64,000 nt of DNA from Antedon mediterranea (GCF_964355755.1 NC_092671.1:8381001-8445000); one strand, 5' to 3'; positions 24,801 to 36,600 are shown, counted from the stretch's first letter. Numbers and translations are program-made. Notes: generated by a model from the sequence alone, not told the origin.

Positions 24801-25260
24801 TTACTCACCACCAGTGCATCTTCAACAAGGGTTTGGGTAAAGCGCCCCTAAAAAAGGCCCAAAAAAAAAGAAGCCCTAAAATAATAGATTACAGAGAACA
24901 GAACACTAATAGTACACTACATTGTCAGCTAGCTTTTTGACAGTACTGTGGACTTATATTTAATAATAGTACCCGAGTCATATACATACAGAATGTACCT
25001 ACTAGACCTAGGCCTACCTATAGGCTAGGCTAAACAGAACAGTTACACCGGGGCAACCTGTTGTCCGACTCCCGGTGTTTGACTTTGATGCCTAACTAAC
25101 TAGCTAGGGCCTAGCCTACTAACTAAGGGCCAAGCTAAACAGCCTACATTTACAACTACTGGTCCAATATTAAAAAGAATTACCTATTAATATGAAGAAG
25201 TTCATCCAAACATTGGTCACCTCCGGCTGGCCAAGAAGAGTGAACGTCCACGATCGGCAT
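21884..25260 (-). CDS. PAAT: PAAT / C10orf88 homologue (mitochondrial ABC-transporter-associated protein)
   Basis: Five exons on the minus strand: 25184-25260, 24333-24609, 23598-23744, 22726-23060, 21884-22094. They total 1047 bp and encode 348 aa, against about 445 in human. The family evidence I see is SARHMEVYEGK in exon 2, where vertebrate PAAT has SARNMEVY; the block MSIKFVSLQEKQKLDL across exons 2-3; KVDRMLLNNKFETDGQAM across exons 3-4, where the vertebrate protein has a KVQTIMES...GAQQLM segment; and a C-terminal coiled coil (residues about 290-335, LEARVLQMQQEMEERLQAKF onward). Human PAAT is described as an ATPase that regulates mitochondrial ABC transporters such as ABCB7, ABCB8 and ABCB10. 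No Walker A motif is obvious here. Residues 168-290 look disordered and Ser/Gln-rich. A MITE (23432-23590) abuts the exon 3 donor. No TATA box was seen. Confidence 0.8.
22366..22525. repeat. Interspersed repeat, copy 1 (pair with 26138-26280)
   Basis: GAGGACTGTTTAAAGCACCTTT, ATTGACCAAGGGCTTCTCTCG and GATACTAGATGCC correspond to AGGACTGTTTTAAAGCACCT, ATTGATCAAGTGATTCTTTCG and similar text at 26138. It lies in PAAT intron 4. The family is unknown. Confidence 0.55.
22555..22655. repeat. Foldback element, partial copy 2
   Basis: Shares CCTTAAATATTTAAGTGAAAT, CACTTAAG and GAATATGGTCAC with the element at 19078-19262. It lies in PAAT intron 4. Confidence 0.45.
23432..23590. mobile_element. MITE copy 4, next to the PAAT exon 3 donor
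   Basis: TAAAACTCTGTCTACA on the left and GTGTAGACAGAGCTCTA on the right. The interior has two ACCCAAATAYGGTAGTGATA units and CACATTTTTTTGTCACATAA. On the minus strand the exon 3 donor GTAAGTC runs straight into this element. Confidence 0.8.
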
Positions 25261-25404
25261 ATTTTAGATGTAAACAAAAGTGTATTAGGACTTGGCCTAG
25301 GCTAGGCCTACACAACTTTGCTGTGTTGTGTGGTGCTACGACATGGTCGGTCCTTTGCCTTTCTTCGAAATATAAACGATAGAGGGCGTAACAAATAGCC
25401 GGCT

Positions 25405-25610
25405 CTCTTACTTAGTCACAGGGTTTGCCTGTGGCTGCGACACGATTTTACGCCCGTTCCACACGGAGAATAATATGTACATACTATGTTGTACAAAGGC
25501 TACAATTGGTACTGTATTTGTCGCAGACAGACATAAGATCAAAAGACTGTTAGGAATTCCTATCTTGGCAAGGCGAGTTGGATTGCCCGTGGGATTGCCT
25601 TGATTTAACA
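25405..25610. repeat. Interspersed repeat with GCTGCGACA ends, copy 2 (inverted relative to copy 1)
   Basis: GCCTGTGGCTGCGACACGAT, TTGTCGCAGACAGACATAAG and GGAATTCCTATCTTGGCAAG are reverse complements of blocks in 4441-4670. It lies in the short gap between PAAT and the secreted-protein gene. Confidence 0.6.
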
Positions 25611-25841
25611 TACTGTACCGTAGCCTAGGCCTATTTCATACACATCCAATTCGTTTAAAATTTGATCTATCCGATTTTCTCAACATGTTCTGTTCATAAC
25701 TTAGGCTATCCCCCCGCTCATGAACATATACCAGCTTTTTCCTCATTAATATTCGTTTATTCATTTAAATATTCATCGTAATAAAAGGCAGATCGTACAG
25801 TAGACATAATGATACAATAATTTATAATATTATTATAAATC

Positions 25842-25847
25842 TTTATT
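25842..25847 (-). terminator. Poly(A) signal of the secreted antistasin/collagen/TIL gene
   Basis: AATAAA on the minus strand, about 160 bases after the stop codon at 26006-26008, with an AT-rich stretch beyond it. Confidence 0.65.
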
Positions 25848-26005
25848 CACGAAATATGTTAAAAATATAAACGTAGATAGATAGGCCCTAGCTATTTGGT
25901 ATTTTCTTAGGCCTACAAAAAATAATTCATAAAAAATGCTCTTTTCACGAGCTTAAATTAAGTATAGTAACAACTAATGGAATTTAAACTTTCACTGCAT
26001 ATTTG

Positions 26006-29000
26006 TTAACCAGAGCCTTCTTCTCGTTCTGCATCTTCTTCACACTCAAAGTACTGGGAAGAAAGACATTCACATCGTTGACCTCGTAATGTGAATCTAT
26101 CACCGATCTGAAGAATAGAACAATTACATTTTGATATAAACTGAGCCAGGACTGTTTTAAAGCACCTTTGTTAGCTTGCTACCATTGATCAAGTGATTCT
26201 TTCGCCCAATGCCCACCTTAAGCAGAGGACAGGATACGTCTGAGGCAGATGGACACTAAATGCATCTAGTATGTGTTATATGAACTATAGTAACATTCGT
26301 AACGATTCTGTGGCAATTATGGTATTGATGACGTTGACAATCGACCCATTTCGGGTAATTCCAAATACAAATAATATTTAAAAACATCAATTTCTGTTGG
26401 CGTTATCGACTACTTCATTTAGTATGTCGTATTTTAGAGTATGTTACACCTTTTATTCTGAACTCCTGATCGTCAAGAAGTAAAGATAAAATACCTGAAA
26501 GTATTTCTGTATTTCGTCAACGTAGCAGCCACACCTCTGCTCGGGAACACAGTGTCCATCGTTATCTAACATCAATCCCTCTTCGCATTTACAATGTGCG
26601 CACATTTTGTTACAAATAATGTGATTTGTGTCGATACCCTGAACGAAGTCCACACAGTTTGGCTGGCAAGCACGTGCACACTTGGCTTCGATTTGGTTAA
26701 AAGGACAATCACGACCTAAAAAATGTGATCAAATGTATAACTATGTGTATGTATACTTGTATTTGCTCTCATGATTGGTTTTAGAGGTAGGCCTACATTC
26801 CGCATTCGCATCCGCACTCCATTATGAGGCATAGGGCTTAAAATGTTAACTCGTCCTAAATATCATCGATTTTTTTGTAATATTATACAAAATTAAATGT
26901 TCTATAGGCTTACGTTTGCAAGTCTTGAAACTAGATACAGTATATACTCATATTAATGATCGAAAGACAAAAATCATCTAGAAAAGGAGACATTATTGAG
27001 AAATGAGAAGATGGTGATTTAGGGAAATTCAAATTTAGTTTACCAAATGATGTATGTAGCAATAATAATGCTAACTTTGACCGATGTGCAATACTTCATG
27101 CTATATTTGTGTATTTTTATCAGGAAAAAGATTTTTTTTTTCTATGCGCTTCTAAAAGTGACAATAACATATCTTGTCTGTTTGGATACCCTTTAACAAA
27201 CACTAATCAAACTAAACCTGCTGGGCCTGGACCTGATGGACCTTCTTGTTTTGGGCCTGGTGGTAGTCCTTGAGTTGGTGGAGGTCCTTGAGTTGGTGGA
27301 GGTCCTTGAGTAGGTGATGGTCTTTGTGCTGCTTGACTTTGTTGTACTCCTGGTGTACCTTTTGGTCCTGATGGAAATTGTGGTCCTGATGGAACTTGAG
27401 GGCCCGGAGGCGGTGCTGTTGGTCCTGTTGGACCTTTTGGTCCTGTTGGACCTTTTGATCCTGTTGGACCTTCTGGTCCTGTTGGACCTTCTGGTCCTGC
27501 TGGACCTGATGGGCCTGATGGACCAGATGGGCCTGATGGACCAGATGGGCCTGATGGGCCTGGTGGTCCTGGTGGTCCTGGTGGTCCTGGTGGTCCTGGT
27601 GATCCTGGTGGTCCTGGTGGTGAAGGGCCATCGTCAGGACATGAACAACGCAGGCATCCAAATTCGTCGGGTGTTGGCGGAGCAAGTGGCTTTTTACAAC
27701 CACAAGGTGGACATTCACGAGGCGGACCGTCGTCACGAGGAGGGCCATCGTCACGAGGAGGGCCGTCGTCACGAGGAGGGCCGTCGTCACGAGGAGGGCC
27801 GTCGTCACGAGGCGGGCCGTCGTCCCGAGGGGGGCCGCCATCACGAGAAGGGCCTATAATTGAATTAGAATATTTTAAAGTTAAAACAACATCTACATCC
27901 TTTGAAATTAGTTTATGTTATGTATATGCCTTATTTAGATGTTTTCTTTTAATATGAATAATTCACTGTCTGGTATCGATGTGTCAATTTCCCAAGCATT
28001 ACATTTATATTCCTCTAGTAGGAGACAACTTTATTTATAGAAATGAAAAATATTATCTACTGTACATCAGCACCCACTACAAAAAAATACATACCTAATA
28101 TAAAATCTAGTATATCTAGTATGGGACAGCGGCATGTCATGCAATTATTTTCATCTAATCTTGGAAATATATTCTTGGGTCTTTTACATCGACATGGAGC
28201 ACAGCATACTTCTTTCTCTGCTTGGGAATAATAGTTAATTTAATACACTTTTTTGTTGGCAACAATTTCATAAACATATTCATTTGTGTACTGTATTTAT
28301 CATTACCTTTAACGTTTAACGAATGAAAAGTACATCAAGCTCTTAGTACAGAACAGTAATGTACTCACTTTTGTTCAGACCATCTCCTCTAGGGCCTTTA
28401 GTGTGTGAGCGATGTGCGTCTCTGGTCTCCCTGGGTGGTAATGGTTCTTCCACGGGACAGGTGCATCGAATGCACCCATTTTCATTTACGAATGGAGGTC
28501 CAAAAGGAATTTCACACTCACATTCCGGACATTCAGGACCTGTATCACAAAGGGAAAAAATTGTGTTTTTTATTTATTTTCATATAGTATGCTAAGTGAT
28601 ACGAAAAAGCATGACAGCGTAAAACAAGATTCATTGTAATAAAAAGCAAAATGGGAATCTAAAGTAAAGTAAACTTTTGATTTGCGACGACCGAAGACCA
28701 TCCTATATCAAGTTTGATGTGTGTTCAGTCGTCTTCAGGACCTAAAAACTAACAAATCTGTGTCGAGATAGTGGGGAGCGAAGACATACGCCTCGATTCC
28801 GCATAATCTGTGTCGAGATAGTGGGGAGCGAAGACATACGCCTCGATTCCGCATAATCTGTGTCGAGATAGTGGGGAGCGAAGACATACGCCTCGATTCC
28901 GCATAATCTGTGTCGAGATAGTGGGGAGCGAAGACATACGCCTCGATTCCGCATAATCTGTGTCGAGATAGTGGGGAGCGAAGACATACGCCTCGATTCC

Positions 29001-32000
29001 GCATGTGCTGCGCACAATGAATTAAAATAACGTAGTTTGTCCCCTCAATATTGTATCACCCTATTCTCAATCGGTGATACAAAATTACGTTCTATAAAAC
29101 ACAAGAGCTTATGGAATTTGCTGCAAAGGTTTACCGGAAAGGTGTGTAATATTGAAGCTGTTGCTCTGTTTTATACCAGACTTAATAATCCATAATAATT
29201 TTATATAATTAAGTTACTCTACATATTAGTTGGATCAAAGTTTAAATGAGTAGCAAGACAGGATATTGTGCCGGCACTCCTTTCAAATTGGATCATATTT
29301 TAATCGCTTAATAAAGAAAGGTCCTCGGTATGGGTGTCAACAGGATTTAGGAGGATTTCGCGAATAAATATTATTTTGAGAGATTTTAAGTAAACTCTAT
29401 AGTAACATAGTACAGACACTATTTATAACTATACACAACGTAGCAAAATATAGTAAGTCAATTATTTTATGGTTTATCAAAAAGAAAAAAATACAACCAT
29501 ATCAACAAAATATTTTACAGAAATGTTTTCCCAAACAGTTTCAAAAGTTTCTTGAACTTAAATACAGTTGGAAATTTGCCTGACAAGCTTAGAAATCGGG
29601 AGATGTAGTAAAATTAAAGTATATGGTTGAGAATTTGACATGCAAAATAATAAGTGAGAATAATTTCACCCAATCAATTCATCCATTTTATTTTCTGCAC
29701 ATGACCTACCCGCTGGTGGTTCTGGTGGTGGTGGTGGCCCACAGTCACACACTTGGCATCCGTTTTCATCAGTAGCAATAGGGGCATCTGGCATTGGATC
29801 ACACAAGCAGGGTTTGCAAGCTGTAACAGAAAGAAGGGGAATGACATATTTACACAAACGTCTTATACATTGCACTAGTAGAAACACTATCAGAAAAACG
29901 AAAAAGTCAAAACCATTACACCTTTTGGGCCTGTATAAAGTATTACGGGTAGTATGGTAATTACGGAAATACTAACAATATTAACGTAGGCAAAAACTAA
30001 TCTAACCCTCTGCAACCTGATTTTAAAATTGGTATAAAAATACCTTTTCCTAAAAAAAAAAAAAATATTTGTCCGAACATTCGAATGGCTAAAGGGGAGT
30101 TTTGGTCAGGCGGTTTAGGACGATAGTCATATCAACTTTCAGGTTATTGCTATTGCAATATAGATTACACTTATTATAATAAACTTTTTTTTTATAAATG
30201 ATAATCAACATGATAATATATGTATATAAATTATAATTCAATAAAGTGGTACATACGGACTGGGGGTTTGGGTGGACATGCGCACTTCAGACATCTATTC
30301 TCATCGATAAGTTGAAGTGGAAAAGGATTTTTACACGGACATGGTTTACAGCATTTACCTGAAAGAAAACAAATAAAAATAATGCAACGTCAAGTTTGCT
30401 TAGGTGATACAATATTATAGCAACTTTCTACTTTGTTTTCGATACACACGTACATTCAATAAAGAATGAACCTTTGTGCAGTTTCTTCTGTAGATACGCT
30501 TGTATAAAATATATATATAATATAATCTAAAAAGTAGAATTTATAAAAACTATATAATATTTATGAATCAGTTGATGAATAAAATATATGAATGAAGGAG
30601 TAAAAAGGTCCAAAACAGGCCTACCTTTTGGACCAATTGGTCCTTCTTCTGGTGGTGGACATTTACATTCTGGACATCCGTTTGAATCAATGGGAGCGTC
30701 AGACTTAACTCCACATGGACATTTGGGACAACCACCTATAAAATAAATGTAAATAAAAATGTATTTTATTAAGCGCTATTTACATAGAACTTACAAAATG
30801 GTACAAACAACATCAAAAATTGTATCGAATTTTCTATATTATGTATAAAATGTTATTTCAGTTTTTGTTTTTAACTACATGGATTCGTTTTTAAGGTTAT
30901 TGCTATATGTACAGTACTTTTGTATTTTATGAAAACGAATACCGAAATTTTGAAATTAATGAATGAAAATAAAACTTTTACAAAATGTTTTACCTGGTGG
31001 TGGAGGGGGTGGAAGCTTACATACGCAAGTTTTACACCCATTCTCATCCGGTTGGGTGCCAAGATCACAGCGGATTAAACACGTAATTGGTGGACATGTT
31101 GGTTCTGAAACAATAACTATCAGTAAAACGAATTAATGTTACCTATGTATCAGGATTGTTTAGAGAAAGTTTTTTTTCCGGTCATCGAAATATAGGAGCT
31201 CCAAAGAAAGATTCAAAGACAACCTAAAGAAAAACCTAAATTCTGGTCACATTAACCATAACCAATGGTCCACTCAACCCACAAACCGTGTGGCTTGGCG
31301 TCACACCACCCACCAAGCGGTCAACTCCTTCGAAAACACACGCAGGATAGCCCTTGAAGAAAAAAGAAAAAATCGAAAAAATCGCAATGCTAAACCACAA
31401 CCACAAGAGCTGCATCCGACATTCCTCTGCAGCCGCTGTGGACCGACATGCCTTTCTTGCATCGGACTTGTCAGCCACAAACGAGTCTGTGACAGACGTG
31501 GACAAACTCCTTTATAACAATCTTCGTTCGCGAAGCAAAGCCAAGAAGAAGAGACGAAATTTAGAAATTAATGAATGAATGAAAATAAAACTTTTACAAA
31601 ACTTAAATGTTTTACCTGGTGGCGGAGGAGGTGGAAGGTAACATACGCAAGTTTCACACCCATTCTCATCCGTTATGGTGCCAAAATCACAGCGGATTAA
31701 ACACGTAATTGGTGGACATGTTGGTTCTGAAATAATAACTATCAGTAAAACGAATTAATGTTACCTATGTATCAGGATTGTTTAGAGAAAGTTTTTTTCT
31801 CAAATTAAATTTCAACCAGCACCATAAAATATATTAAGATTTCCGGCGGTTTGTTTGGTTAGCAAAACAAACAAACGATGAAAACAAAATTATTTTGTCT
31901 CCATTTTTAGTTCAGTTACAACATTCATGTGTACAAATATGTAAACATGTTTCATCATTGTTTTAAATATTTTATATTGTTTTATTACAAACAATATACA

Positions 32001-32365
32001 ACAATATCATGGACAATGAACAAAAATCCTCTACGCCTAGGTAATCCGTGAAGGTTTAAGAATAACAACTTGTTTCCAATCTGTCGTCTTTGCCCAGTTT
32101 CTCCAAAACCATAGTCATAATTGGTATCTCCAAGTATCAAACATAAACCTTACATGATATATGATATTGGGCAAATATTGTAGTATGTGGAGATACAGCA
32201 CTGAGAATCGGGTTTACCAAGTGAAAATGAAGAAATCGCAAAATAAAGTAAACGATTAAAAAGCAAACAATGTTTCAAAACCAATGTTTTCCTACCTTGA
32301 GCGTTGACAATCAGTGATGCCAACACCAATACACCAGAAAACACCAAAACAATCGACTTCACCAT
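26006..32365 (-). CDS. Secreted modular protein: antistasin-like repeats, GPPRDD run, collagen-like stretch, TIL domain
   Basis: Eleven exons: 32296-32365, 31616-31726, 30994-31104, 30625-30735, 30257-30358, 29710-29820, 28369-28539, 28095-28217, 27218-27853, 26495-26715, 26006-26107. They total 1869 bp (622 aa). Residues 1-22 are a signal peptide ([19 protein letters not shown]). Seven exons, mostly 111 bp and all phase 1-1, each encode one cysteine module. The first two match antistasin (C-x4-C-x3-C-x8-DENGC-x2-C-x-C), and later ones follow C-x2-C-x-C...C-x2-C-x-C with Pro-rich linkers. Exon 9 encodes six perfect GPPRDD units (about 310-345), an eighth cysteine module (351-375), about 22 Gly-X-Y triplets (384-449), then PPPTQG repeats. 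Exon 10 is a ten-cysteine trypsin-inhibitor-like (TIL) domain ending CGC, followed by a TILa-like tail. Antistasin and TIL folds often inhibit proteases, so an extracellular inhibitor, matrix or adhesive protein is likely (inference). The exact architecture is unfamiliar to me. Confidence 0.85.
26138..26280. repeat. Interspersed repeat, copy 2 (pair with 22366-22525)
   Basis: AGGACTGTTTTAAAGCACCT, ATTGATCAAGTGATTCTTTCG, CCCAATGCCCACCTTAAG. It is in the same orientation as the copy in PAAT intron 4 and lies in the last intron of the secreted-protein gene. Confidence 0.55.
28755..29004. repeat. 50-bp tandem array, 5 essentially identical copies
   Basis: The unit begins AATCTGTGTCGAGATAGTGG and continues GGAGCGAAGACATACGCCTC, GATTCCGCAT. 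Copies start at 28755, 28805, 28855, 28905 and 28955. It is more GC-rich than its surroundings and lies in the intron between exons 6 and 7 of the secreted-protein gene. All three minus frames read open because the unit lacks stops; this is not coding. Confidence 0.95.
30943..31800 (-). repeat. Tandem duplication of an antistasin exon with its flanking introns
   Basis: The block around exon 3 (about 30943-31178) and that around exon 2 (about 31556-31798) are nearly identical: ATGAATGAAAATAAAACTTT on one side, the 111-bp exon, then AACTATCAGTAAAACGAATT and TATCAGGATTGTTTAGAGAA on the other. The spacing is about 613 bases. The encoded modules differ at only a handful of residues (LGTQP against FGTIT). 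Confidence 0.9.
31185..31565 (+). mobile_element. 5'-truncated non-LTR retrotransposon (ORF2 C-terminus)
   Basis: Opposite in strand to the host gene. It reads APKK, then (after an apparent one-base frame break) [39 protein letters not shown], and a terminal CX2CX12HX3C knuckle ([20 protein letters not shown]), stopping at 31517. A basic FKDNLK block, a tryptophan-rich segment and a Cys/His knuckle are typical of the C-terminus of RTE/CR1/Jockey-type ORF2. The 3' end merges into ATGAATGAATGA. It lies in intron 2 of the secreted-protein gene. It is a fossil fragment, not active. Confidence 0.75.
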
Positions 32366-32433
32366 TTTGTCAGTGTAATGGAAAGTGATAGTGATGTCTA
32401 AGGAAATAGTATGTGCTCTTAGATTACCTTGCT

Positions 32434-32441
32434 CTTATATA
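32434..32441 (-). promoter_or_regulatory. TATA box of the secreted antistasin/collagen/TIL gene
   Basis: On the minus strand CTATATAAGAGC lies about 70 bases before the ATG, which predicts a start site near 32405-32410 and a 5' UTR of about 40 bases. A strong TATA box suits a strongly expressed, cell-type-specific secretory gene (inference). Confidence 0.75.
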
Positions 32442-32828
32442 GGAAACTTTCGAACAAACCCTTTCCGATTGGATTCGACTATTTATCCGTATGGGATGGT
32501 CTCTTCGAAGGTCGATGAAAAATAGTGAAATTCGATATGCCCTGAATTTAAAATAAGTTCAAAGTAACTTTATCTAAATTCATATAATACCCAATGGTTC
32601 TGGACACACATATAACGTACAGTAGTACGTAGGCCTACAATATCATCATAATCGACAATCATTAAGCTTTGACATTTTCCTGCTACGTTTTTCTATTAAA
32701 TCATTGGGCCTATTATTAAACAGCATTGATCACGAAAAAGCTTCTTTTTTTTTTTCAAACACACACATTTTCTAACTGTTTGAACATATTCAGTTATTTC
32801 TATACTTAGACTTTCCCCAAGTCTGTAT

Positions 32829-33613
32829 GGGATATGACCGATTGGGCCGCCGACAAGTTGAGCCGCCGGTGATTTCTATGAAACGCCCAGTGCATGCGTC
32901 TTTTACGACATTTCGCGTAGTGATTAGGATGGTGTCCTAGTACATAAGTTCATGGTCTTGGTTTATTGTGTCATGAAAATAAATAATATATAATTACATA
33001 TTACAATTAACAACACAGCAAAGGAAAGTAGTAATATTTAATTGTTTTTAATCTTTCGAGGAAAAAATTCAGTGCACTCATTCATAATTGTTCTCACGTG
33101 TAGGCCTACCACCTAAAGTCACGTTGTCTCTCAGGACTAATTAATAGGGTATTAACATTCTTCGAATGAGGTTAAATAAATATTATTTTTTATATACTAA
33201 TCTTTTAATATCATATTTTATTGAATTTTACAATGTTAATACACAAAATATTTTACTAAAAAACGTGATTTTATGTAATTATTTAACCGAAAAATGGAGT
33301 AGGCCTAGTTCATACAACTGCCGACTGAGGGGCAACATGTTTACGTCATTTTTGGCTAAAAACGATCACTTTGTTCGGTGATGTTTTTTTATATTTTGGA
33401 ATCTACAAGCCAGATTTTCATAATTATTTCTTTAATTATAATATTTAATAATATATATACTAAAAACCATGATATATAAACTTTTGAATGTACATCGTTA
33501 TCCCTAATATAAATAGAACGAGCACCGGCGAAAGTTAGCATTTGGCGTTCCATAGAAAATAACGTTTTTCTGGCGGCGGCTCAACTTGTCGGCGGCTCAA
33601 CTTGGCCTAATCC
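32829..33613. mobile_element. 785-bp nonautonomous DNA transposon with 8-bp target duplication (hAT-like)
   Basis: GTCTGTAT occurs at 32821-32828 and again at 33614-33621. Between them, imperfect inverted ends carry CCGCCGACAAGTTGAGCCGCC on the left and its complement on the right (GGCGGCTCAACTTGTCGGCGG), with TTTCTATGAAACGCCC and GGCGTTCCATAGAAA just inside. No transposase frame is present. The 8-bp duplication suggests hAT (inference). It sits about 390 bases upstream of the TATA box of the secreted-protein gene. Confidence 0.8.
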
Positions 33614-33639
33614 GTCTGTATTTGTTGGCCTTTTATTTT

Positions 33640-36600
33640 TATATTTATATTTATTTATTTATTTATTTCATTTCGATATTTTTTTTACTTTCGATAGTAT
33701 ACGTATGAAACGCCATGTATGCCAAAATATTTATCTACACTGTACCTTTTGAAATTACATTGGCTATACGAGATTAAATTATAACCGGAAGTATTATTCT
33801 TTCACTTAATTGTTAAGAGTTTCAATTTGTCGAATTAGTGATGTTAGTTCAGCCTGCGGTTAGATCAGTATAACTGGAGGGAGGTACTGGTATTAAACCA
33901 TGGAGGTATTTCCTCCATGGACAGTTTCGAAACATTCTAACGTCAAAGGGTGTAGTTGAGAGGGCCGTAATAAAAACTGGTTGAAGGTTCGTGAACTTGT
34001 GCAATTGAAAGTGCATCCAGCAGCCATTGACTTGTGCTTCTCCATCACGCATTTTTACCGATTAAGATTTTGTTGAGGCATTGGTTAATCCATGGAAAAA
34101 TAACGTTTCTCCATGATTAATCTTTACTACTACTGTACTAATCCCATCACATGACTTATGGAGGTATTAGAGTCTAATGGTTTAATCCCATCGCATTACT
34201 AACGATATTTCCGCTGTAATTTTATGGAAAAGTAGAAAAGTAAACGCTGGGGAAATTCTGTTACGTACAAGCGACGTGTTTCAAGGCTCTTGGTATGGAT
34301 AGGTAATTTAGATATCTGAAAATTACAGAGTCTGATTGATAGTTATTGTCCATATGCAGAGCAGTTTTTGCTGTAATTGTTTTTTAACGTTCTTGTTGTC
34401 TATGCCTTGATATCAATGGATGGGTACTATTTCAAAGAAATGGGTTTTTATATTGATTATGGTAAACGACGCTTGTTGGATGAATTCATGAGTGTTATTG
34501 TGTTGTACTGATGATCTTGTTTATTTATTTTAATTTCATTTTTTTCAGAACAGAATAAATCACTCAACATTGTTAATTCAAAGGTTGTTTTGTTTCAGTA
34601 TATCTCTGAGTTTGTGGGCAAACAAAAAAAAAAGATTTGAATTTTAATCTAAGGATATTGCGAAATATCAGGCGCATAATGTTATTATGTTATTATATAT
34701 AAACACCGCCCACCTATTGTTGAAATCGGCGAAAATATAATAAAATCTATAGTAGCTATGACTTTAAACACATTTCAATTAGGCTAATGTCTTGTTTTTG
34801 TACGTTAAAGATTTGTTTTTTTATTTAGTAAATTTATGTAAATCAGCAAAACACAAACAATCTCATATTGTTTTGAACTGCATGATACAAATCTTTGAAT
34901 TCCTCTGATATCTTATAAGATATTGTAATATCGTCAGGGTCCCACAATGTTTTAAACCGTAACCTAGTTGAATTACGTTCTTGTATGTTTGTTGACGTCA
35001 GCCACAAAAAACATATATATTCAACCTGAACTGCTATTTGTTTTATGACAATTTAAACAAACAAATCGGATAGAATAAAAGGAAATTAAACATTTGTCTC
35101 CATTATTCAATTTAGATCTGTTTAAAATGTTTTCTCTTGAGGAAAACTTGTAGAAATTGTTACGATGTTTTATGACTCCTGCGTAATCAACAATCTGATA
35201 AAAAGCTTCTATTATATATAAAAACAAGATTGTAAATTAACGGATGCCTTTTGAAAATAGCACGCTATTTCATTCGTTCATTCAGCACTTATACAGCCCG
35301 TAAAACATATATTTTTCAATATAGAACAGTGTATGACCGTTTTCACAAATCATTTTCCTTAAATACTAAACAAAATTTAATTTTGATGTATTATTCTCTA
35401 AAATCATGAAAAATAAATATAAATAGATAAATAGATATAAAATCAGACTTTGAATAGGCCATTTTGCAGTTTTAATGAATTAATGAAGTTATGCACCTAA
35501 ATACGAAAAAGAAAACCGAAAAAAAATCATGATTTCAATTATAAAAAGACAAAATAAACGGTTAAATTTGACAGACAATTTGACTATTTTTTGCTTTAAA
35601 TTACAGTTTTCTTTTTCAATAAAATTTTTGATCAAAGTGAATAACTATTATGTGACATGTTAGAAAATGTTTTTATAAGGGGACAATATATCTTTAAGAA
35701 TAAGTTGTATTATTAACTTAGATATGAGAATGTTATAAATTTAATGATAAATGCTTCCCTCCACCACTATGCAGTATGGTAGTTTAGTAGTATTGATTAT
35801 CACTATGTCACAAATTAATAAAAATGTTATGGAACTGACCAAATTAATAAGATAATAGATTTTATAGTCTTATGTAGTCAATGTATTAAAGGAATAGCCC
35901 AAATAAGAACACTGTCAAATAGTTATATTCAATCAATCAATTGAAGTTTATTCCACAAATCCAAGTTAATGTATACAAAAACATCTTTACATTCTATAAA
36001 GTACTGCGAGCCACAATGAGGACTGGGGTACCTGAGCTTACAGCAGACGAGTTGTAGGCCTACCTGCCTATAAGATTCTACAATATCTGTTAAAGATGCT
36101 TGAAGTTCAAATTTCATTTAAGGTCATCAGTAATGTGTATGATGGCCTAGTTGTTATATAGAAAAATTGTTAAGTAGCACATTTAGAGACTCGCATATCT
36201 ATGACGAAATTCATCTTCCTATTTAATCCAATACTCGACCATTTCAAGCGGTAAAATGGTGGGAATACTGAAAGTGATCGTGAATCCGACGGTAATTAAG
36301 ATCTTCACCGAGGTCTCTTTCACTTAGTCAAAATGGACTTTAAAGATGTGCTGTCTCTCATAAAATCCGTAAAAATCAATAAAATAATTGAATTGCTAAA
36401 TGAAACAACAACATAGGTTATATTATCTTACATAGGTTAGTATCTTGAAATAACACGTTTTTATTGAGACATTTTCACATCAAAATTATAATCGGTCTGC
36501 TTTCCAGTGTCACATGTGACGATCATAAACCTAACATAACCCTAACCGTTACATAATACAGGGTGCATTATGATACATTGTGGCATTGTATTGTAGAATT

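Noticed and set aside
27212-27859. Open frames on both strands over the collagen exon (His/Gln/Leu-rich)
   Set aside because: These are shifted or antisense readings of the true minus-strand frame, which gives Gly-X-Y triplets and in-frame cysteine modules joined to neighbouring exons.
28735-29017. Three overlapping minus-strand frames
   Set aside because: They are read-through of the 50-bp tandem array in all frames; no splice site links them to the gene.
31290-31517. Independent plus-strand gene
   Set aside because: The content matches the C-terminus of a non-LTR retrotransposon ORF2, 5'-truncated with a frame break.
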